Source: Blastocatellia bacterium UBA7656 (GTDB lineage: Bacteria > Acidobacteriota > Blastocatellia > UBA7656). From it: a stretch of DNA of 64,000 nucleotides. Of the stretch, positions 41,851 through 49,100 are shown in pieces. The notes below the pieces were generated by a model. It was not told where the DNA came from. It did not search any database and worked only from the letters and a program-made list of their open reading frames with translations. Position 1 is the first letter of the stretch, and every line of letters begins with the position of its first letter. A program made the translations under genes and the position numbers. The DNA lies in NCBI GenBank assembly GCA_002483445.1, contig DLHY01000163.1, forward strand, positions 77,906-141,905, read 5' to 3'.

Positions 41851-42049
41851 CTACAGATTCGAAGTCATCATCTACTGGAGCGATGAGGATCAGGCGTTCA
41901 TCGCTGAAGTTCCGGAGTTACCGGGATGCGCCGCGGATGGGGCAACATATGCAGAGGCTCTGGCGAATCTGGAAATAATCATTCAGGAATGGATCGAGAC
42001 AGCGAAGGAATTAGGCCGCCCGATTCCTGAGCCTAAAATTTATGCATAG
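41840..42049 (+). CDS. hicB: HicB-family antitoxin
   Basis: The 69-residue protein is the partially degraded RNase-H-like fold typical of HicB: FEVIIYWSDEDQAFIAEVPE, LPGCAADGATYAEALANLE, IQEWIETAKELGRPIPEP. It lacks a separate DNA-binding domain, so repression of its own promoter would need another factor. It directly overlaps hicA. Confidence 0.9.
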   Translation: MSNNYRFEVIIYWSDEDQAFIAEVPELPGCAADGATYAEALANLEIIIQEWIETAKELGRPIPEPKIYA

Positions 42050-42130
42050 AATCTCAATGGTCAATAAGCCCTCATAAGATCAATCGCCTCTCACATCAAT
42101 GGCTCTCTTGAAAATCGACGGAGCGGTAGT

Positions 42131-42457
42131 ATGAAATGGATATACGCTTTGCTTTGCATTGCGGGCTTCGCGCTGCCCTATTATTTTTTCACGCCCTTCG
42201 TTATGGAAAACGGTTTGAACATTTCGCTTTTCTTCAGCCAGTTGTTCGCAAACCCAGTTTCATCTTTTTTCGGCGCAGACGTGATCGTGTCGTCTTTAGT
42301 TCTGTGGGCGTTCATCTATCACGAAACCCGCAAGCGACGGGTGAGACTCTGGTGGCTTTGCCTCATCGCGAATCTGGCAGTGGGCGTATCGCTCGGCTTG
42401 CCGCTGTTTCTTCTTCTGCGAGAGGTCGAAATGGAAAAGGAAAAAGGCGAAGGGTAA
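42131..42457 (+). CDS. DUF2834 membrane protein
   Basis: This 108-residue protein has three predicted helices: YALLCIAGFALPYYFFTPFV, FFGADVIVSSLVLWAFIYHE, and WLCLIANLAVGVSLGLPLFL. The order and the NPVSSFFGADVIVSSLVLW block identify DUF2834, a small membrane family of unknown role. The C-terminal tail is charged. Ribosome-binding GGAGCGG precedes the ATG. Confidence 0.85.
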   Translation: MKWIYALLCIAGFALPYYFFTPFVMENGLNISLFFSQLFANPVSSFFGADVIVSSLVLWAFIYHETRKRRVRLWWLCLIANLAVGVSLGLPLFLLLREVEMEKEKGEG

Positions 42458-42537
42458 AAGGCAAAAACTCGATTAGCCTCTTCCGGTCTTGTGTTGGAAT
42501 AGCAATTCAAAGATCATTCATCGAGTCGTTGATGTAG

Positions 42538-42606
42538 AACAGGCTGGCAGCCTGTTCATATCCTGAAGGCATGAACATTTGCAGAACAGCAGGCTGGCAG
42601 CCTACT
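42538..42606. repeat. REP-like palindrome pair
   Basis: AACAGGCTGGCAGCCTGTT (42538-42556) is the same 19-mer as in the 114-bp insertion at 7642. A second partial copy GCAGGCTGGCAGCCTAC ends at 42606. It lies just before the thioesterase gene. I found no certain target duplication here. Confidence 0.75.
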
Positions 42607-42630
42607 GTACGTCGTCGAAGAGAGATCATC

Positions 42631-42975
42631 ATGGATATACTTTCCATCCTGCATGAAAGAATGCCGCCGTTTTCAAAACTCCTCGGCATTCGATTTCTCA
42701 GCGCGTCGCCCGAACAGGTGACGGCTGAAATGATGGTTAGAGAAGAACTCTGCACGACACCGGCAACTCTTCACGGCGGAGCGATCATGGCATTTGCCGA
42801 CACGCTCGGCGCTTGCGCGACGGTGCTTAATCTCCGGCAGGGCGCAGGCACGACTACTATCGAATCGAAGACGAATTTTTTGGCCCCTGCGCCCATCGGC
42901 ACAAAGGTGATCGGAGAATGCTCGGCTGTTCATCGGGACAGGTTACAGGGAACAGGTTACAGGGAACAGAGTTGA
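42631..42975 (+). CDS. PaaI-type hot-dog thioesterase, C-terminus replaced
   Basis: The 114 residues hydrolyse acyl-CoA in related proteins. The active-site block TPATLHGGAIMAFADTLGAC (with catalytic Gly/Asp region) and the final strand TTIESKTNFLAPAPIGTKVI are normal. The next strand begins GECSAVHRD and then changes to RLQGTGYREQS, which is translated from an intergenic heptad repeat, and stops. Homologues usually continue some 20-30 residues with another strand. The gene has therefore lost its end to the repeat and may be inactive or unstable. Confidence 0.75.
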   Translation: MDILSILHERMPPFSKLLGIRFLSASPEQVTAEMMVREELCTTPATLHGGAIMAFADTLGACATVLNLRQGAGTTTIESKTNFLAPAPIGTKVIGECSAVHRDRLQGTGYREQS

Positions 42976-43021
42976 TCGCGCTTGCCCCCTGTCACCTGTT
43001 CCCTGTAACCTGTCACCTCTT
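42936..43021. repeat. heptad repeat pair at thioesterase end
   Basis: GGACAGG, TTACAGG, GAACAGG, TTACAGG, GAACAGA on the left is complementary to CCCTGTC, ACCTGTT, CCCTGTA, ACCTGTC on the right (42986-43013). It could fold in a long hairpin. The coding frame of the thioesterase runs into the left half. Confidence 0.88.
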
Positions 43022-43029
43022 CAGATTCA

Positions 43030-43476
43030 ATGATCGAAATTCAATTCAAACTGCTTGACGAAAGCCTGCCGCCGCCCAGCTATCAGCACGCGGGCGATGC
43101 TGGTTTCGATCTTTCGAGCCGCATCGATCTGACGATTGATCCGGGCGAGCGGGCAATGATTCCGACAGGGCTTGCCGTTGCGATTCCGCCTGGATATGCG
43201 GGACTGGTTCTTCCACGCAGCGGGCTTGCAGCGCGACACGGCATCGCGCTTGTCAATTCTCCGGGGCTGATCGACGCGGGCTATCGCGGCGAGATCGCGG
43301 TCATACTCATCAACACTGACCTGCGCGAGCCGTTTCAAGTCAAGCGCGGAGACCGGATAGCGCAACTGGTAATTCAGAAAATCGAAGAGGCTTCTCTTTT
43401 TCAGGTCATCGAACTTGATGAGACCGAGCGCGGCGCTGATGGTTTCGGCAGCACCGGACGGGCGAGCGAGAGTTGA
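43030..43476 (+). CDS. dut: dUTP diphosphatase
   Basis: Dut hydrolyses dUTP to dUMP and keeps uracil out of DNA. The 148-residue protein has all five motifs: AGFDLSSR, PRSGLAARHGI, NSPGLIDAGYRGEI, RGDRIAQLVI, and the C-terminal GADGFGSTGR arm. Length is usual. It is convergent with dcd, stop codons three bases apart. Dcd makes dUTP from dCTP, so both act in the same pathway. Confidence 0.96.
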   Translation: MIEIQFKLLDESLPPPSYQHAGDAGFDLSSRIDLTIDPGERAMIPTGLAVAIPPGYAGLVLPRSGLAARHGIALVNSPGLIDAGYRGEIAVILINTDLREPFQVKRGDRIAQLVIQKIEEASLFQVIELDETERGADGFGSTGRASES

Positions 43477-43479
43477 CCG

Positions 43480-45201
43480 TCAAACCTTCGCCAGCGTCAG
43501 CCCTTTTTGATCCTGATATTTTCCGCCGCGGTCGCTGTAGCTCGTCTCGCACTCTTCGTCGGACTCGAAGAACAGTATCTGAATGAAGCCTTCTTCAGCA
43601 TAAAGTCGGACGGGAAGATTCGCGGCATTGTACAACTCGACAACCAGCCGACCGCACCAGTTCGCTTCCAGAGGAGTTGTGTTGGCGATGAGACCACAGT
43701 TATGGACGAACACTCCTGCGGCTAATGCGAAAGTACCCGCTTCGGGCACTGTGAGGCAATAAACATCGTGTTCGCCCTTTAATTCGGAAACCGCAACCAC
43801 TTTATGATTCTTTTGAGAGAGACCTCTGAAAGCCTGAATAACATGAGGAAACCGGCGGAATACAGTACGGTCGCACTGTAGCAACCGGGCCGCCCCTCTT
43901 ATCGAGCCGGTTTTATCAAGGGCCGTTCTGACAACCTCTTCTGTGATCTCAAAGCGCGTATTCATCTGCCTTGCTATCTCACGCTGGCGGTTACGGCGCT
44001 CCTCATCGACAGATGCCCAATACTCTTTCGATTTTCGGGAAACGCATTCACGACGCTCTGGATGCGAAGCCCAAAACTCTTCCTGCCTCAGGCGATGTTG
44101 TTCGCGCGCTTCGGGAGTCCATTGCTCCTGACGATAAGCCATAACCCTGAGTCGAGCTTCTGTGTAGGCATCATCGTTCCAGAATCGAATAGCTCTATTA
44201 CTTTGCGTCTGCGAATAACGATTGCGCCATTCATCATCCTGGCGCAACCGCTCGAATGCTGCGCGAATCGAGGCGCTATGCTCTTTGGGATCGAAGCCCG
44301 GCCCGTAGCTTATGCTGTTATGATAGCGGATGTGTTCGCCGCTCTTCATTCGCATGATATTCCACGGCATATTGTTTGTTCGATTCTCGTCTATATGATG
44401 ACGATGTGTTCCGGGAATATCCTCATAAATCCCCAGGCGGATGTTCCATTCATCAGCAAGGCGATGTGTGGGAACCAGATGCCCGTTTATAGGTTGAAAA
44501 ACCACTTCATAGCCCCGACTTAAATGTCGATACAAAGGCATAAGCGAATCGCCTGGTCGCAAACCGTGAGCCTCAGCGTTACGGCCGTCTCTGCGAAGGA
44601 AGACATGATCAGGAGTGCAGAAGATGGACTCGCCATTGTCGAGGATGATTCGCATCAACGCATCGCGCCCGATATATCGCGGAGCATCCAGCAGGGCGGC
44701 GATAATTCTGCCGTAAGGCCCGATGCTGTAGCCCCAAAACAATTCACCCTGTTCGGCTCGACGAGCCATTTCTTCGAGCATGGGATATGTGCCGTCAAGC
44801 AAAGCTACTCGCGTGTCTCCGCGAAAACATCGCGCATAAGTACTCTTACCGATTGCCAGAGCAGTAACGTTGCGCGGCATCTGGAAACGCTCTATCGTCA
44901 CCCCGAGCGCGTAAGAATGCGGCGGCAGAAGCCAGTATTCCGATCCGTCCTCTGCTTTTCTTAAAGGCACATCGAGGAGACTGCTTGCGTCAAAGTTCTT
45001 GGGATCGATCTCTGTTCCTGTCACCGGCGAAAAGACTTTGAATTCATCCCTGGCAAGGCGACAGTCATAACCGTAGCTCGACAATCCGCAGCTTATGATT
45101 TTTCGGTCGCCGACTCTGCGAACGAGCGTTTCCTCGAACGGCTCAATGAGTCCCTGCTCTTTGCACATCCGCTTGATCCATAGATCGGATTTGATTGACA
45201 T
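43480..45201 (-). CDS. dcd: dCTP deaminase precursor with intein
   Basis: Dcd converts dCTP to dUTP. I start at MSIKSDLWIKRM after AGGAGG. The 573-residue reading frame contains residues 1-124 and 502-573 of Dcd, together 196 residues, which is a normal Dcd. The first part includes SCGLSSYGYDCRLARDEF and the conserved IGKSTYAR; the second begins CGLIANTTPLEANW with the catalytic Glu. Between them lies a 377-residue intein. It must be spliced out for activity because it splits the active site. The gene is convergent with dut and 106 bases after the SWIM gene. Confidence 0.93.
   Translation of the reverse strand: MSIKSDLWIKRMCKEQGLIEPFEETLVRRVGDRKIISCGLSSYGYDCRLARDEFKVFSPVTGTEIDPKNFDASSLLDVPLRKAEDGSEYWLLPPHSYALGVTIERFQMPRNVTALAIGKSTYARCFRGDTRVALLDGTYPMLEEMARRAEQGELFWGYSIGPYGRIIAALLDAPRYIGRDALMRIILDNGESIFCTPDHVFLRRDGRNAEAHGLRPGDSLMPLYRHLSRGYEVVFQPINGHLVPTHRLADEWNIRLGIYEDIPGTHRHHIDENRTNNMPWNIMRMKSGEHIRYHNSISYGPGFDPKEHSASIRAAFERLRQDDEWRNRYSQTQSNRAIRFWNDDAYTEARLRVMAYRQEQWTPEAREQHRLRQEEFWASHPERRECVSRKSKEYWASVDEERRNRQREIARQMNTRFEITEEVVRTALDKTGSIRGAARLLQCDRTVFRRFPHVIQAFRGLSQKNHKVVAVSELKGEHDVYCLTVPEAGTFALAAGVFVHNCGLIANTTPLEANWCGRLVVELYNAANLPVRLYAEEGFIQILFFESDEECETSYSDRGGKYQDQKGLTLAKV
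43699..44829 (-). mobile_element. intein in dCTP deaminase, HNH endonuclease type
   Basis: The intein is in frame, 377 residues. It starts CFRGDTRVALLDG after STYAR; splicing block B holds TPDH (residues 72-75). It ends GVFVHN followed by Cys, so nucleophiles are Cys1 and Cys+1 with the His-Asn end. Residues 121-171 match an HNH homing endonuclease (GTHRHHIDENRTNN). Two similar repeats follow (EEFWASHPERRECVSRKSKE; EYWASVDEERR), then a helix-turn-helix-like part (GSIRGAARLLQCDRTVFRRF). All parts look intact. Confidence 0.92.
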
Positions 45202-45307
45202 CCGTCCTCCTGAAATTATTTCGCGCGCTATTTTGAGTCGAAAAATGTAGCCGCGCCTCTCTTCAAAGTCAAACAGGGCCGGATGTTGCTTTGCGAAAAG
45301 ACAGGGA

Positions 45308-46180
45308 TCAAATCGATTCGTCAATCGCTCTCGCCGCGGCTTCGACGGTCATCCGTTGATAAGCGGGTACGAGCAGGTCTGTCGGATTTTTTCCCGCAAT
45401 CTCTACGGGCGCGGGGCCGAGTTGCCTCAAAAGCGCGTCAGGAATCAGAGCAGCCTGCGGATGAATTCGAAGGCCGGTGAAATCATCTCTCATCTTCCAG
45501 AAATCGCTCAGGCATTCTTCCAGCGGCGCGACTTCTTCGAGTGGGATTATTTCCTTAGCCTCGCCTGCTTCCTCTTCGCTCTCATCTATCGCGCCGCGCA
45601 GCGTGCGCAGGTTCTCTATGATCTGATCTTTCGCGCGGCCTCGCCACGCGAAGATCAAAAACGGGTCTTCATCGAATTGTTCCGCAAGTATGTAATATGT
45701 GGCCGCGATGTGCTTGCACGGATTCGACCAGTCGGGACACGAGCAGTCGGTCTTCATATCTTTCTTCGATGAAGGAAAGAGCGCGAGGCGGCAGGCGGTG
45801 AATGCTTCTTCGATCTCGCGCGGCATCTCTCCTGCGAGCAGCTTCGCCATAAACAACGCCTGACTGGCCATCTCCTTTTCAACGCGACTCCACTCGCTTT
45901 CCGAAAGCGGATCGATTTCTATGCGAATTTTGTAAGGAGCCGCGTAAGACCCCTGAACCTTCGATGTGACGAGGCCGGACTGGATATCGATTTTCAGAAC
46001 ATTCCCGCCCCGCGCATAAGAGCGACCGCGCGAGAGTCGCGCCCCTATGTCGAAAGATTCCAGTATGGAAATGAATCGCTTCGACCACCACGTTTCGCCT
46101 ATCTCGCCTCGTTTGCTTTTGGCCTTGATCCCGCCGACTGGTTTGGGGCGAGGTCTCCGCTCATAATTCCACCAACTCAT
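45308..46180 (-). CDS. SWIM zinc-finger protein
   Basis: The 290-residue protein starts at MSWWNYERRPRPKPVGG after GGAGAGA. The SWIM motif is DCSCPDWSNPCKHIAATYYI at about 150-170. Residues 25-110 (TWWSKRFISILESFDIGARL, ARGGNVLKIDIQSGLVTSKV) are the usual domain preceding SWIM in bacteria. Partner SNF2 ATPases are very often encoded next to it, as here: the SNF2 gene ends 11 bases upstream on the same strand. The pair may remodel protein-DNA complexes or act in repair. Confidence 0.88.
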   Translation of the reverse strand: MSWWNYERRPRPKPVGGIKAKSKRGEIGETWWSKRFISILESFDIGARLSRGRSYARGGNVLKIDIQSGLVTSKVQGSYAAPYKIRIEIDPLSESEWSRVEKEMASQALFMAKLLAGEMPREIEEAFTACRLALFPSSKKDMKTDCSCPDWSNPCKHIAATYYILAEQFDEDPFLIFAWRGRAKDQIIENLRTLRGAIDESEEEAGEAKEIIPLEEVAPLEECLSDFWKMRDDFTGLRIHPQAALIPDALLRQLGPAPVEIAGKNPTDLLVPAYQRMTVEAAARAIDESI

Positions 46181-46190
46181 GATCTCTCCT

Positions 46191-49100
46191 TCATCCTTCG
46201 GAAACCGCATCAGTGGACAACGCGACCATTTCGCGCAGCCGCGCCGTCGATAGCTCGGTGAGCCACGCTTCGCCCGCGCCGACTATGCGCTCGGCCAGTT
46301 CTTTTTTCTGCTCGATCATCTGATCGATTTTTTCTTCGAGCGTGCCGACGCAGACGAATTTGCGCACCTGAACATTGCGCTTCTGCCCTATGCGGAAAGC
46401 GCGGTCGGTCGCCTGATCTTCAACCGCAGGATTCCACCATCGGTCGAAGTGAATGACGTGCTGCGCCGCCGTGAGGTTGAGTCCCGTTCCGCCCGCTTTG
46501 AGCGAAAGCAGGAAAATCGGCGGGCCGTCCTGGCGCTGAAATCTTTCGACCATCTGATCGCGCGCTTTCCTGCCAGTGCCTCCGTGAAGAAACAGAGCCT
46601 CGCGCCCGAATCGCTCCTGTAGATGAGATTTCAGCATGTGTCCCATCTCGGCGAACTGCGTGAAGCACAACGCGCGGTCGCCTTCGGCCAGTATCTCTTC
46701 GAAAATTTCTTCGAGGCGGGCCAGCTTGCCCGAACGGTTTTCCAGACTCGACCCGTCCTGAAGCAGATGTGCCGGATGATTGCAGACCTGCTTGAGTTTC
46801 ATCAGCCCCGACAGCACCGCGCCCCTTCGCGCCATGTCTTCGCTCTGTTCGACTTTTTCCATCATCTCCTCGACGACCGCCTGATAGAGCGACGCCTGCT
46901 CTTTGGTGAGATTACAGAATGTCTTCATCTCGATTTTATCCGGCAGGTCGCGGATGATGCTCTTGTCGGTCTTGAGCCTTCTGAGGACGAACGGCCCTGT
47001 AAGACGTTTGAGAAGCGCGGCCTTCTCCTCATCGCGGTATCGTTCGATGGGAGCGGCGAAGCGAGTGTGGAAATCGCTGGCCGAGCCGAGCAGTCCGGGA
47101 TTGAGAAACTGCATGATCGACCATAACTCGGACAAACGATTTTCAACCGGCGTTCCGGTCAGCGCCACCCGACGAGAGGTTTTGAAACTGCGAACGGCCT
47201 GCGTCTGTTTGGCCGAAGGGTTTTTTATGTTCTGCGCCTCGTCCAAAGCTATGCGCGCCCACTCTATGTCTTCGAACAATTTCCTGTCTCTGGCCGCGAG
47301 CGCGTAGGTGGTTATCACCAGATCGTTTTTCCTGACCACTGCGGCGAATTTGCTGCCTGACAATCTCTCGGTTCCGTGATGAACGTAAAGGCGCAGATGG
47401 GGCGCGAACTTTGCGGCCTCGCGTTGCCAGTTGCCGACCACAGACATCGGGCAGACGAGAAGAGTCGGCCCCGGCTGCGAAGTTTTCTTTCGCCCTTCAA
47501 TCTGTCGCTCCGCCACGAGCAGGGCCAGAAGCTGTATGGTGTTATGACATAGAATATTGTTTGCAACGAAGTTATGGTGTCCCTCGACTTCGAAGTCGTA
47601 GACCCATCCATCATAGTCAACATTTTCAATGCCTTTGATCTTGCAGTAGTAGATCTCCTGATCAAGAAGGCGTTGCAAACAGTCTTTCGTTGCGCTGAGA
47701 CGCTCCTTGTCCAGCCTGGTATAGGCATCAAGCGTCTGGGCGGTCCACTTTGAGGGCATCAGCATTCTATATTCTCGTTCAGCTTCGCCAGTGAGGATAT
47801 TATCGACCGAAGCGACCACTCGTTCCAGGCTGGATCGCGAGAATTGTTGCGATCCGTTTATGTAGATCGTGTTGTGCATACCGAAATGGCGGACAGGAAG
47901 ACCAGTATCGGCAATCGCGTCGGCAACGACTTCGGAGGCAGGCACGCCTTCGACATTAGTGTTGCTCTTCTGTTGGCAGATTCGCTCCAGGCGCTTTTGC
48001 TTGTTTGTATCTCCGAATCCGATTTCCCGATAAAACTCTCTTGCGGCATTTCCGCCCATAATGCCTAAGTGGTAAGTGCGAAAGATGCGTGTGCCGTTGG
48101 TCGCGCATTTCTTCCTGGAAGATATTCGCATCCAGATGCCGAACCTGCGGAGAAGGTGAGCAAGCTGCTGAATAAGCAGAGGCGAAGCTGTGCTGATCTC
48201 GATGCTTTGCATACTCTCAACGGCAGAGGCTTCCGCATCAAAGTAGTTCCTCAAAAACAGGCGCACGCTATCGATGTCGGCCTGCATGACGAAGGGCGGT
48301 ATTGATTTCCCGCGCGACAGATTGCCCCACTCATAACCTCTGGCTTCGAGAAATCGCTTGTATTGTGCGCTGTTAATCCGCAAGCAGGGGACTCTGCCAT
48401 TGCCAGGAATCAGAATGGAGGGATTGTTGATTTTGATCCCGTGCTTTTCGCCGAAGCGGCCTATGCATTCTCGCAGTTCCTCAAGCACCGAGGTATTCTT
48501 CTGCGTTATAGCCACTCTGGCCACTTTACGAAACTCATATCCTTCCGCAATCTGCCAGGCTAAAAGTTTGATCAGTTCCCTATCCACCGGTTCGCCTTCC
48601 CATACTGCCTTCGCTGGCACGCAAACGTAGTCGCCCGGATGAAACTCGTTCGTCCATCCTTTATTGGTCAACAGCTTGTGCTGTCGGGTTATGGTCACGC
48701 TGCTTCCATCCTCCAACCTTATCTTCCGCAATGGCTCGTTGACTCTCTGGCGATATAGCCGCTGTATCTGAGTCTGCACTATCCGACCGTCTCTCTCGTC
48801 AATCGAGTTGGTGAGCAATGATTCTGTAGGATCAGCCCAATAGCCTTCGCCATCGAATGAGACTTCGCCGCTATGACGATTCCAGATGTCCTCAGCTTTG
48901 ACCAGTATTCCATTGACGGCGATCAGCGCATCCGCGCTTAAGCACTTTCCCAATCCCATGTCGTCCGCAAGGCACGCGCCCAGTCCGAGACCGTTCAGAA
49001 ATGAAAGCCACGAAAGCCCGCGCTCCTGATAAGGGCGCAGGTTGCCCGCGAATCCGGCGGGCGTTTTGACGGACTTGAGGCTCTGCCTGCCGTCGGCTCC

